Below are positions 46,019-60,000 of a stretch of 64,000 nucleotides of DNA, piece after piece; the first letter of the stretch is position 1; each line of letters opens with the position of its first letter. The notes beneath the pieces were generated by a model that was given only the letters and a program-made list of their open reading frames with translations, did no database searches and had not been told where the DNA came from. The DNA is from Patella vulgata (lineage: Eukaryota; Mollusca; Gastropoda; Patellidae): the NCBI RefSeq assembly GCF_932274485.2, contig NC_065886.2, positions 14,831,501 to 14,895,500 of the forward strand, given 5' to 3'. The position numbers were made by a program, and so were the translations under genes.

Positions 46019-49000
46019 ATTTCTAATGGACTGAAAAGTGAACTTTACTGCAAGAAAGGGAGATAACTGATATGAACTATAAGAAATGGCAAGAAATGGT
46101 GACAATGAATTAAAAATAGCATATTTATTGAAACGTTCCATCAACAAATCTGTGCTCTTGACAGGAGAGAATTATAGAAATAGATTATTTGTTCTTACTG
46201 ACACCCATCTTTCATATTATGATGGTAAACCTGATGTAAGTACATGTATATGTAAAGTGGTCTTTATCCATGTTATAATTTCAGTCAGCTACAATCATTG
46301 AAGCACTGGCAATAACTGTTTTAGTTGTCAAATGAAATGAAATGGAGTTTAACGTCCTACTGTTCTGCTCTCTACTGGGCTAATGAAGACGGACATACGC
46401 CATACAGTGTGCTATGAGGGAAATTTTGCCCAGACAGTGGCACTATGGCCTACTCTTATATCAAATTCCAACTTTCAAGGGATCTTTTACGTGCAAGTCA
46501 ATGTGTACACGGGACCTCTTTTTTTTGTTCCGTCCGAATGAGTAGACAGCTGTCCTTGTCAGCCCATCCGTCCTGCATCACTGACAAGGGGGAACTTTCT
46601 TGGCCAATGCACGGAACGAACACCCGACCTCCAGACTAGCGATCCAGTGTCTTACCCACTTATCCACAGTGACCCCTAGTTTCTATTTATACCTGACAAA
46701 ATGTCATGAATTACTGAACTAGTACTGGACATGTTGAACACTGTATCCAACATGTATTAAAAATATCAATAAAAACAGAAAAAAGACAAATTATCAGTGG
46801 ATAAAATGACAGGCACGAGAGGGATTGTGTCTGACAAAACCTGTATTGGTGCCTGACAATGTCTGACAGGTGCCTTATTTGCCTTATTTGGCAGAATCTA
46901 ACGTATGTAGTGTTTTGAGCACTTGCTTTAAAGGCTCAATACCACTCTTGTTGTAACTGAATAATATGTCCCAATTTTTATTCTGGTCAACAAATTGTAC
47001 TATTTTACAATATTCCAATTAATTGGTGATACAAATTTCATCTTAACACACCTAATTTAAAAAATTGGAAAAATTCAACTAAATGATTTGAAAAGCCTGA
47101 CGTAAACCTTTTCAAATGTGACTTTGATTTAAAAATATTTTCGAACCCTCTGGACAAGTAAAATAGGATTTAATGAATAATTTACACAACAGGTAGGACA
47201 CTTAAACATATAGTACTTAGAATAAGGCTTTTATTTATTTTCTGGAGCTGTCACGCCAGCAAGAGTGTTATTGTCCCTTTAAAAGGAAATGTCCAGCTGT
47301 TTAATATTTTATTCATTGTCCAGTATGAGATTAATTTCTGAAATGATCTTCTGAACCTGACTAACTCAGTTTACCTTTAATTACAAATTAAAACACTGAC
47401 TGTTACCTCATCATGGTAAATGTTTACAAATCATATGAAATATAGTTTTAACATCCTAGTTTATTGTGACTTCATCAGTGTAACTGATTACAAGTGACAT
47501 GAAATAGATTTTAACATCCTAGTTTACTGTTACTTCATCAGTGTACAGGTACGTGTAACTGAATACAAATGACATGAAATATGACCTAACATCCAACCCA
47601 ACTAATGAAGATAATCATTCGCCTTGCCGTGATCTATGAGAGAAATTTGGCTCGAACAGCAGTATTTCTGCATACTCTTCATAGAATTCCAACTGCCAAG
47701 GGTTCGTTTACATGTCATCAGTTTTTTGTCCCATTCGTATGACTATTTAAAATGAATCGAGACGTAACTGGACTTTAATTTAATTGGACATATTATTATT
47801 ATTGTTGTCAATTTATGGAGGATTTTTTTAATAATAAGTTTTACAATATTAACAATATTTGATTATTATTTCAGAAAAAAGGAAAGCCAAAAGGACAGAT
47901 AGAGTTAAAGAATATAAAAGTAGTTGAAGCTGTAGAAGATGGTATGTTGGATAATAAAGATAATGTCTTCCAGGTATATTGTACTTTATATATATTTAGT
48001 TACTATTTATATAGTTTCTATTAGGGGAGGAGCCACAGTGGCTCAGTGAGTAAAACTTTGGCCCGCAAACCTGGAGGTCCTGTATTTGATCCCTGCTTGG
48101 CGATGAGAGGTCATTGGGATTTTCCGGATTGGTACCCCCATGTCAGTGGTGCAGGACAGAAGATCTAGCAAGGGACAACATATAGCCATTTGGATGGGAT
48201 GGAAAACTGAGGACCTATGTACACATTGGCATGCAAATAAAAGATCCCTTGGCAGTTAGAACTGGATATAAGGATAGGCTGTATCACTGCTGTCCGGAGC
48301 AGAACAGTAGGACGTTACCCCCCCCCCCCCCCATTTCACTTCCTATTCGGGGAATATTTGGGCACCCGGTGTTCAATTGAGAAATATAATGGGAAGTCAG
48401 ATTTACATAGCTTGTACGTACTATTACACAATACAATATTTTAAATCAATATTACCTGCGAGGAATTTCAGAAGCCACTGGTGGCTCTGTTAGTGTAATG
48501 CTGGCTCACCAATCAGGGGGTTTTGGGTTCAATATCAGTGCTGGCCAAGAAAAGTCCTCAGAATTTTCGAACATGTTCTCCACTTGTCACGAGGAGAAAG
48601 GCGATGAGTCATTCAAATGTGACGAAAACAAAGGTCCCATGTACACATGAACCTTGGCAGTCAGAAATCAAAGCTGAGTACAAAGAAACTTTACTGTCTG
48701 GGCAAAATTTCCCACATAGCACAGATATAATTAAGACAGTTTTCAACCAAAATAGTATATCTTATAATTGTTTGTTGTCCCTCGTCAAAGAAAGCAGGGG
48801 ACTATTAATATGGGTTCCTCTGTCTTATGAGACTTTTCTGCTCAGGTTGAGCAGACATAAGCCATTTGATTCGTTGATGCTGTATAAAAAGATAAATATG
48901 CTAGTAATTAATGAGTGACATCTATTTATTTTTGGATGAAGAAAGTGTTTGTCTACCTCACTGTTTTACTGGAATTTGAGCACTGTTTTATGATATCAAA

Positions 49001-50381
49001 ATTGACCAGGAATACTTCCTGGTAATAGGCTATGAGGCTATGTAATGTTTATAGCATGGCTTTCATGAGTTAACAGGTTCAACTATTGAGGTTGCGAGGC
49101 CGAGGTGTTAAAGCTGTTAACGAATGAAGCGTGCTATAAATGACTTGTAACATTGAAACCTGCTCAACATGCTTGTTGTTATTGCACAGAAAACCCATCC
49201 CACTTCTCTATGTAATTTTTACTAAAATTGGCCTAAACCAGCAAATGTGTGCAATAACATTGAAATTATCTAGTTATTGCATAGTTAAGCTCCATCCAAT
49301 CTACAAGAGGGAAAACAATCTGCTTATTCAATGAAAATACCATAGGAAGATTCGCTCGTCCATGTAACAAGCATTGTCGAAATGATTGTAATATTAGACA
49401 ATTTAGATTCAATTGTAAACAGTTCTACATATGTTGCTATATTAATCAGCACCAGCCTGTTGCTATAGTAATCAGCCTGGTTTTGGGCCCCTAAACATCC
49501 TGTGACCCCCCTCACCCCCCCCCCCCCCCCTTTGTACAATTTATAACACTAATATTACAAATAAAATAATTAATGAAGTAACAAAGAAAATCCATCTTAT
49601 CCATCCCTGACTGCGTCCAAATTAAATAAAATTTGAACCATAATTCCTTTTTTTATATAGATTAACACACCCTTGGAGTCTCTCATATCAAAAAGAATCC
49701 CTATGAATTAATTTCAGTGACACACAGGATGTTAACATTTAGCACTTTTAGAAAAAAAAGTTTACTTGGGTCCCAGTTTTTGTTGGGCCCCTGCTCTTGG
49801 TAGATCCTTAGGCTTAATCGTTGTCAACGTTTAAGATAATGCGGCATGGATTATAGATTTTTATGTTCTAGCTGAATTTAAATCAAATTTAAAATTTTTA
49901 TTTCAGATTGGGGGGATCACGTGGCTAAGTGGGTAAGACGTTGGCTCGCTAGTCTGGAGGTCGGGTGTTCGATCCCTGCACTGGCCGAGAAAGTTCATCC
50001 CGATTTTCCGGCGTGTTTTCCCCTTGTCAGTGATGCAGGACGGAGGGCCTGACAAGGACAGCTGTCTAGTGGTTCGGATGGGGCGAAAAACCGAGGTCCC
50101 GTGTACACATTGGCGTGCACGTATAAGATCCCTTGACAGTTGGAATTCGATATAAGAGTAGGCCGTAGCGCAGCTGTCCGGGCAAAATATCCATCATAGC
50201 ACACTGTATGGCATATGCCCGTCTTCATTAGCCCAGGTTACGAGCAGAACAGTAGGACGTTAAACCCCATTTCATTTCATATTTCAGATTGTATATCAAG
50301 AGAATAGTGACACATACACACTGTATGTTGTAGCATTAGATAAAACTTCTAGAGAAGACTGGATAGAAGCTATTAAAAAGG
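46019..50381 (+). CDS. Tec kinase exons 1-3: 5' UTR and PH domain
   Basis: Exons 46019-46235 (coding from 46086), 47875-47973 and 50288-50381. Reads ELKIAYLLKRSINKS, NYRNRLFVLTDTHLSYYDG, GQIELKNIKVVEAVED, VFQIVYQENSDTYTLYVVAL and REDWIEAIKK, the classic PH fold with the final tryptophan. K16 and R33 line up with BTK K12 and R28, the phosphoinositide contacts, so PIP3 binding should be kept. The acceptor of exon 3 is flanked by a SINE (see finding). Confidence 0.92.
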
Positions 50382-50612
50382 GTAAGTACCATTACATTAA
50401 GTAATAGGCATTGAGTCAACTGGCGGGGTTTCGATTCCCCGGTTGTACGTGATAAGGAGTAGGGTCGCCTGTCCAGCCTCGTGGGTTTTCTCCGGGTCTT
50501 CCAGTTTCCTCCCACTGCTAAAGACCCCTATGTGCAAGCGAATTATGGAAATAAAATTGAACCATATGTTAGTCCCGAAATGACCTAGTTTGTGTCGAGT
50601 GGACGTTAAACC

Positions 50613-50651
<39 letters not shown>

Positions 50652-53600
50652 CCTGATAATAAGACATCTGTAACAGAGACAGTTTCAGGAACAAATTCAG
50701 ACTGTGTCAGGTACCGGTTCAATGTCTCTGGTGCCAGACATCTTGTCTGTGTTATACAAGTTCAGAAGAAAAAATTTCAGGTGCCAGTTCAGTAGTGTCT
50801 GACCAAATGTCAGGTTCAACTAAAATCATTTTTTCAAGGCCTGATTATTTCCTTACAAATATTGATTAGGACAGTGTGGTGATTCTCAACTCTGTTGCTT
50901 CCCAGTGATAGTAAGACCCCACTAATTCTATAGTCATTATAATAACTCTGTTGCTTCCCACCGATAGTAAGGCCCCACTAATTCTATAGTTTATAATAAC
51001 TCTGTTCCCAGTGATAGTAAGACCCCACTAATTCTATAGTCATTATAATAACTCTGTTGCTTCCCACCGATAGTAAGACCCCACTAATTCTATAGTTTAT
51101 AATAACTCTGTTCCCAGCGATAGTAAGACCCCACTAATTCTATAGTCATTATAATAACTCTATTGCTTCCCAGCTATAGTAAGGCCCCACTAATTCTATA
51201 GTTTATAAAAACTCTGTTCCCAGTGATAGTAAGACCCCACCAATTCTATAGTCATAATAATAACTCTGTTGCTTCCCACCAATAGTAAGGCCCCACCAAT
51301 CCTATAGCCATTATAATAACTCTGTTGATTCTTTTTCATGCACACGAGAACGTGTACACAAGACCTCATTTTTTGTCCCCATACGTACGACTAGATGCTG
51401 TTTTTTGCCAGCACCTCCATTCTGCACCACTGATGTGGGGAAACCATACAGGACAATCTCTGGGAGCTTTCTTGTCCAACACTGAGATCGTACCCTGAAC
51501 CTTCTGGTTAGTAAGTCATCCTGAAACCATGTGCCACCGTAACGCCCTGAAAGCAGGCTATGATTATAAGCAAAATAAATCTTTATGATACAGCTTCTTT
51601 CACAAGCATGAGATTCCATGTCTGTAGACTGGAATCGGTTCTAGGCTTTGCAGAAAACATGGTTGATCTGTCTTAACTCTAAATATTTCATTTATTTCAG
51701 AGAGTATTAGAAATAAGGCTGAATTTCTACATAAATATCACAAAGGTGTTTGGACAAAGAAAAAAGGAAAATATAACTGTTGTGACCAGATTGATAGAAA
51801 TGCTCCAGGATGTGAAATGCTGCAGGATACTCGTGCGCAATGTCATACTCCGGGTACGTTACTGTTTCATAATCTTGTTAATGATGCATTACGTAAGATT
51901 TAGATAAATAGATAATGAAAAATGAATATATTGAAAATTTCATTCAAATTACTTTATTCTGAGCTAAGTTGTGGGTGTTTGAAGATGCAGCGTAGATTGT
52001 TTATTATAGCAGTGGTACTTGACAATCAAGGCCAAGTCTCAGTTATCCATTTTATTGTTAGATGTTAAAATCTAGCAGATGTTTTGATCCATTTAAATCT
52101 CTGCCATCCAATGATTTATATAACATTTGAAGCCAAAATCAAGACCTGCAATAGTGTGAGAATGTGCCTCATAATTTATAACTTTTATCAAACTTAGACT
52201 GTATGTTACAATACAGTGTTGTAACATTTATTAGATGCACTGAAACCCAATACTTACTACTATAAACAACTAACCACTACATTCATTACAGACTTAATAA
52301 TAAATCCCACATGTTATTGACAATGTACATAAAGCCAGCATCATGGCCGTTTCTTAAATACATGTGGGGGGAGGGGGGGTGGATGGCCGAATGGTTAGTG
52401 CATGCGCGTTGTATCATAAGGTCTGTCATTGAGTCAACTGGCATGATTTCGATTCCCCTGTTCTATGTGACAAGGAGTAGGGTCGCTTTTCCAATCTCGT
52501 GGGTTTTCTCCGGGTCCTTCCGATTTCCTCGTACTGCTAAAGACCCCTGTGTGCAAGCAAATTATTGAAATAAAATTGAACCCTGTGTTAGTCCCGAAAT
52601 GACCTAGTTTGTGTCAAGTGAACGTTAAACCCCATTTCTCTCTCTCTTAAATACATGAATAATTAATACTGGTCAGCTAATAACATGTGGTATATAAGAC
52701 TCTAGTGCAATCTGGTGTATTGAGACCCATCTCCTTTATTAGATGTTAATATCCAGTTTCCCTCTTATCAGAAGGTATATACATTGTAACAATGAGTTTT
52801 ACAGTTATATAAACTTAGAATAGGCTGGGTTCCTTCCAACTTATTGCTATTTCATGATTGTAATAACACTGTAACCCAGGTATCATTTAATCATGTGTAT
52901 CTAGCACTAATTTCTTTCACGAATGTGAATATCCAATCTTTGTTTAAAAATTTGTAAAAACTGTTTAAAATCACCATAAATCGTTGAATTTGTACTTCTG
53001 TCCAGTTTAAAGCTGATCATTCAATTTTGATAATGAGTGTCCAATTTACAAGTGTTTAATTTCTCAATCACTGTTAAAAAATAAACAACCCAATTGATTA
53101 ATGATGTATAATGATTAATTTTTGAACAGTGGTTAGAAAATTTAATACTTGTAAATTGGACACTCATTTTAAAATTAATCAGTCAGTTTTAAACTGGACA
53201 CAAGTACAAATTAGATGACTTTTGGTGATTTTAAACAATTCTTACAAATTTTTAAACAGAGATATGATATTAAATGAATGTGAAAGAAATTATAGTGTTA
53301 AATACACAAGATTAAATGATACCCAGATTATAGTGATAAAGTTCATATCATTTATTATATACTGATGTTCTATTATCTGTACATGTAGTGTTTCAATAGG
53401 CTGATTTATCTCTTACGTAATGAACGCATCTTTAATCTAGGAGATATTACTAGCTTCAGAAGATGACCACAATAAGGGAATCTCCAAATAAAGCAAAAAT
53501 GAAATGAAATGCAATGGAGTTTAACGTCCTACTGTTCTGCGCCTAACCTGGGCTAATGAAGACGGGCATACGCCATACAGTGTGCCCGGACAGCGGCACT

Positions 53601-54535
53601 ACGGCCTACTCTTATATCGAATTCCAACTGCCAAGGGATCTTTTACGTGCACGCCAATGTGTACACGGGACCTCGGTTTTTCGTCCCATCCGAACGACTA
53701 GACAGCTTTCCTTGTCAACCCCTCCGTCCTGCATCACTGACAAGGGAGAACCACGCCGGAAAATCTGGATGAACTTTCTCGGCCAATGCAGGGATTGAAC
53801 ACCCGACCTCCACGTGATCCCCCCAAATAAAGCAGTTTTTCTAATGAATAAATCAAGAAAATCGTTACTTTGTGTTTGTAAATTTATGAGGATAATGGAA
53901 GGAGAAGTTTTATATCACTGTAATCCAGGTATCATTTAATCTTGTGTATTATTTAGCACTAATTTCTTTCACATTAATTCAATGTCAAATTCATACAATC
54001 TAAATCTATATTTGTAATAGCTGGAAGCACGGGCAAGAAAGTAATCAATAGAAAACTACCAAGTCCACCACTTACAAATGGCCCTGCAAAAGCAAAACAA
54101 GAAAAACTAGTATATATAGCTATTTATGATTTTGAACCAGCTGAAGATGGTGATTTAGAATTAATACAAGTGAGTAAACTTATATGTCCACCTGAGAATT
54201 TTTTTTTTATTATTGGCCCTATGTCACGTCTGTGCACAATTCTTGGAAACACTACAGTTTTGATTAGGGGGTGTTGGATGGCTGAATGGTTAGCGTGTGC
54301 GCGCTGTATCATAAAGTTTGTCATTGAGTCAACTGGCGTTGTTTCGATTACCCGGTTGTACGTGACAAGGAGTAGGGTTGCCTGTCCAACCTCGTGGGTT
54401 TTCTCTGGGTCCTCCGGTTTCCTCCCATTGCTAAAGACCCATACGCGCAAGCGAATTATGGAAATAAAATTAAACCATATGTTAGTCCCGAAATGACCTA
54501 GTTTGTGTCGAGTGGACGTTAAACCCCATCTATCT

Positions 54536-54583
<48 letters not shown>

Positions 54584-56996
54584 TGATTATTTTTTTTTAA
54601 AACTTGCTGAGATTGTTTGGCAAGTCGCAAGGAAATTCAGTTTACCATGGTGTTATTGCACCTGTCACTGAATTTGTATTTCAGAATACTTTTTCAGACT
54701 TGCTGGGATAGTTCAGCTATTCATAAGGAGTTATTGCTCTTACCATTGAAAGGGAACTTATTATTGTCCCCCGCCTTTAGAGAAAAGCAAGAGACTGTAA
54801 TTAAAATCGGTCTATCCGTTGGTCTGTCTGTCGATTTGTCTACATGTTCGTCACATTTTTTGGGACACAATAACTCTGCTTCTAATTGAGCTAGAATGTT
54901 CAAGCTTGGTATAGGTGTTTATTAGTTGAATGCCTTGACTGAGTTTGATGATGAGCATTTTCTGCTTAGGCTAAACAAAGATACACAATTTGATTGGTTG
55001 GGACATTCCCTATAGTTTCATTACATCCGTACCTTAACTGAGTTCAATAATGAACATTTTCTGCGACAATGTTTTGGGACAGGATAACTTTGATTCCAAT
55101 TGAGTAAGAATGGTGAAACTTGGTGTATACAGTAGAATCTGTATTAAGCAGCCACTAAAGGGAAATTTCATGACTGGCCACTTAACAGGAGTGACCTCTT
55201 AATAAAATCTCAGTGTTTGTTAGTGCTGACATCAAGTAAATTTTACGCTTGGGTGCATTATTGGGAGCAAACATCAATACCCGCATCGGTAAATTTGGCC
55301 GTCGCTGAAACTTGCTTAGAACGAAAATTCTTTGACTCAAATCTCTGATATATCTTCTGTAAAGGTGTCATTTTGTACCAACATTGATACTGTCTACCAT
55401 TGTGATGTATTCAATAATATTTATCCATTTTTGTGAAGACAATTCATGAATTAATTTTATTTTATCAAAAACGCACATGTCCAAAAAACCATCGCTGAAT
55501 TTGTCACCAATTTTCAGGGGGTGTAACTCTTATATAATATAGCAGGCACTAAAACTTCTGTTTAGCAACAAAGTAGCAATGGAAAATGGATACTAAATGA
55601 TCGTGACAAAACTCGGCTTTGACGGTACTTTCTGTTCATTTAATCAGTATCAAATAGTGTTTCGTTACGTGTGAAAACAATGATCAGGGTTTGTCATTTA
55701 ATAAAACAAAAGATTAATTAACAGATAATCACAGGTTTATTGTTATTTTCACAGTTCGTTTTACCTGATCGGTGGGGGAGTAGATAATTAACTATTAATC
55801 ACAGGATTAGAGGAGATGCTACGAAGTACGACAATATGGTATCATTCAACAATGGCCGTTGAATAAGCGCTATTTTGCTAAATTTATTAGTAAAATAGTG
55901 ACCGGTGGTCGTGTTAGAGGAGTGACTGTTGATTAAAGAGATGAAGCAATAGAATTTCTACGGGGGGGATTTCTTGTGACCGCTTACAAGGAGATGTTGC
56001 TGAATAGGAGTGGCTGCTTGTACAGATTCTACTGTAGTTTCATTACATCAAACTCAGAGTATAGTTTCAGTACATCAATACCTTGACTAAGTTCGATGAT
56101 GAGCAATTGGATTGGTTGAGACTTTGCACCTCAACAACTTTGATTCTAATTGAGTGAGAATCCTGAAACTTGACTTCTATCATTACATCAATACCATGAC
56201 TAAATTCGATAATGCGCATTTCATATAGTTCTGTTACACCAATAGCTTGACTATGTTCAATAATAAACATTTTCTGCTTCGATAATATGCAATTATAGAA
56301 TGTGTATCATCTTATTACCTTTTTCAATTTGGTGGGGGCCAGCAATACTATATACCGGAAAACACAGGAAAACACCGGAAAACAACCGTAAAACACAGGA
56401 AAACAACCGGAAAACACCATTTTATACTGAATGCCGGAAAACACCGCAAAAACACTAAATACCGGAAAATACCCTAAATAGGTAACCCGGAGACTGGCAC
56501 CCTAAATAGGTAACCGGGAGCCTGGTCCTCTGTGTGCCTGGGTTAGGGTTAGGGTTAGTTTCCGGTTTGTAGTATAGCCCTTCTCCAGGTTACCTATTTA
56601 GGGTGGTTTCCGGTATTAAGGGTGGTTTCCGGTATTTAGTGTGTTTTCCAGTATTCAGTATAACATGGTGTTTTCCGGTGATTTCCGGTTGTTTTCCGGT
56701 TGTTTTCCGGTGTTTTCCGGTATATAGTATAGGCCGTGGGGGACATCAGCATCACTGTTGGCTTGTTTAGGGGAGGATTATACAATTATTGCTATATTTA
56801 TTTTTATAGGGGGAGGAATATACAATATTAGATAAAAGTAAAGAACATTGGTGGCAGGCAGAAGACAGAAACAAGTAAGGAAAAAACATTCAAAATTTTC
56901 ATGCACTAACTGTCAACTTATACATAGAATTTAATATTTATCAACCCATTTTTATACGTCCACATTCATAATGTGAACGTATTATGCCGTCGCCCC

Positions 56997-57045
<49 letters not shown>

Positions 57046-60000
57046 GTGTGTGTGTGTGTGTGTGTCTGTGGTTCGCCTACAGGGCGCAATTCTTCATGGA
57101 TTTTCTTCAAACTTGGTATACTTATTCCTTATACCCCAAGGAAGATCCCTATTGTTTTTGGTGCATGCCCGACCCCCCGGGGCAGAGCCACGCCCATTTC
57201 TAGTATTTGTTTGTTTGTCGTCTACAGGCCACATTTCTTAACTAATAATCTTGAAACTTTGCATACACATTCTTTGTACCCTAAGGAACATCCCTATCGT
57301 TTGGGGTGCATGCCCAACCCCCAGGGGCAGAGCCACGCCCATTTTCTTTTCGTGTGTCTTTGTGTCGCCTACAGGGCGCAATTCTTACTGGATTTTCTTC
57401 AAACTTGGTATACTTATTCCTTATACCCCAAGGAAGATCCCTATTGTTTTTGGTGCATGCCCGACCCCCAGGGGCAGAGCCACGCCCATTTCTAGTATTT
57501 GTTTGTTTGTCGTCTACAGGCCACATTTCTTAACTTATAATCTTGCATACACATTCTTTGTACCCTAAGGAACATCCCTATCGTTTGGGGTACATGCCCA
57601 ACCCCCAGGGGCAGAGCCACGCCCATTTCCCATTTTCTTTTCGTGTGTCTTTGTGTCGCCTACAGGGCGCAATTCTTACTGGATTTTCTTCAAACTTGGT
57701 ATACTTATTCCTTATACCCCAAGGAAGATCCCTATTGTTTTTGGTGCATGCCCGACCCCCAGGGGCAGAGCCACGCCCATTCCTTATATTTATTTATTTG
57801 TTTGTCATCTACAGACCGCATTTCTTAACGTATCAACTTTACATATTTATTCCTTATACCCTAAGGATGATCCCTATTGTTTTTAGTGCATGCTCGCCTC
57901 CCCGGGGCAGAGCCACGCCCATTTTTGTATTTGTTTGTTTGTCGTCTACAGGCCGCATTTCTTAACGTATCATCTTGAAACTTTGCATACTTATTCTTTG
58001 TACCCTCAGGAACATCCCTATCGTTTTGGGTGCATGCCCACCCCCCAGGGGCAAAGCCACGCCCATTTTCTTTTTCTATGTGTGTGTGTCGCCTACAGAC
58101 CACAATTCTTAATCAATTGTCTTGAAATTTTTTCATATGAATTGCTTATACCCTAACGATGACCCCTATTGTTTTTTTACCCCCAGGGGCAGAGCCACGC
58201 CCATTTTCTTTTCTTTTTATGTCTGTGTGTCACCTACAGGCCACAATTCTTAATCAATCGTCTTGAAAATTTTTCATATGAATTGCTTATACCCTAAGTA
58301 TGATCCCTATTGTTTTTGGTGCATGCCCGACCACCAGGGGTAGAGCCACGCCCATCCCTTATATTTATTTATTTGTTTGTCATCTACAGATCGCATTTCT
58401 TATCGTATCACCTTGAAACTTAGCATACATATTCCTTCTATCCTAAGGAACATCCCTATTAGTTGTGGTGAATACCCAACCCCCAGGGGCAGAGCTACGC
58501 CCATTTTCTTTTTTTATGTCTGTGTGTCACTTGCAGACCGCATTTCTTAATCGATCATCTTGAAATTTTTTTTAGACTTATTCCTTATAGCCTAAGGCTA
58601 CGTTTTTACACTTATTCCTTAATCCTAAGGCTGGCCTCTATTATTATTTTTGGTGCATGCTCAACCCCTTGGGACAGAGTCACGCCTAATGTTTGTGTGT
58701 CTTGTGTTTTGCCTACAGGCCGCAATTCTTAACCGATCCTTTTGAAATGGGGATACCTATTCTAAACGTCATGCTTTTAGAATAAAGACATCGATTGTTT
58801 TAAAATAAAAATTGTGTTCTGTTAATGTGAACGAAACGTTAAACTGATAGCAGTCCTACAACCCAGTTTTATTTCACAGACCCTCAATGCAAACTGGACC
58901 ATATCAAACAAAACAGGAATGTGGACGTATATTGCTGCGTTAGCGATGCTCTTGTTAGTAATTTACAATTATCTCAATATTTATAAACTCAATTAGTAAT
59001 TTACAATTATCAAAATATTTATCAACTCTTAAGTAATTTACAATTATGTTATAGTGTTACTGAGCATGTGATGTATGAAAATCACATCTGATCTGATCTT
59101 GGATATTTTCTTCTGTCCTATGTTATAAAATTGCAGCTAATACTACATAAGCAAATGACATGTTAAAAGATCTTGATGCTAGGTTTGGACCAATGAAAAT
59201 TCCAATATAATTTTATGTTATTTTCAGGAGAAGTGGTTATATCCCTGCAAATTATGTTAAAAAAAAATTTGGTCTTGAAATATATGGGTATGTATTTGTA
59301 TTATTTGTGAAAAGTACAGCTTCAGACTTTATTGGTCTTGAATGGCTATTGTTCTGGGTAATAGTAATCTTAGTTGTAGTCATTAGCAAAGAAGATGAAG
59401 CGGTTACTTTCATCCAGCACTCACGCTGTCGATTGCCATTGCCGTCAATTGCGATAAAAAATATAATTTTCGTGATAAAATATTCGTTCTGGCAAAATTT
59501 TTGGTGATAACTTTTTCCTGTATGGCGATTCTTTCTTAAAATTGGCAATAAATTTTTCTTGCCACGAAGCTTTATTTCCACGCTGTGCATACACGTTACA
59601 GTCTATTGCGCTTGGCTGAGTCAGTTATCAATCAATTAGGTGCCAATAATAGAAATATCTTTTGTCTCTTGATCAATCTCGGATTAATGTTGATTAGTAT
59701 TTACAGTAAGAGTAGTTATAAACTAATTAAGAGACAAAAGATTTAATTATTTGTCTTTAAATATATTTTCACGGTTTCTACATATTCAAAATGGCGGACA
59801 CTGTGAATAATACTTGTTCGATTTGTTTGGGATTATTGAATTATGACGCCTGATTTATCTTTTTCTTACTCCTGTTGCCCGTATCGATAATAAATGAAGC
59901 CAGGTTTTTTGTTACAGTTTATAATTGCGTATATATTCTTTGGGTTGCCGAAAGTCAGTTATCATCAAATCACATGCCGTGGGTCGTAAGCGAAAAATTG

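Larger units (their letters stand above)
51881..53445. mobile_element. Large MITE family 1 copy holding nested insertions
   Basis: Left end GATGCATTACGTAAGATTTA, right end CTTACGTAATGAACGCATCT. Inside are SINE B (52365-52645) and a foldback element (about 52876-53325). Confidence 0.65.
54762..56767 (+). mobile_element. Tandem-repeat element framed by GTCCCCC and GGGGGAC, with two insertions
   Basis: Starts TTATTGTCCCCCGCCTTTAG; units repeat AACTTTGATTCTAATTGAGT, CATTACATCAATACCTTGAC and GATGATGAGCATTTTCTGCT; ends GTGGGGGACATCAGCATCAC. A Tigger-like element (55130-56034) and a foldback (56347-56731) lie inside. Confidence 0.75.

Noticed and set aside
48523-48918. 131-codon frame in Tec intron 2
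   Set aside because: Its first half is SINE A sequence and the rest has no recognisable protein.
56540-56558. Chromosome end or true telomere
   Set aside because: Only three TTAGGG-like units, inside the loop of a palindrome, with ordinary gene sequence continuing on both sides.
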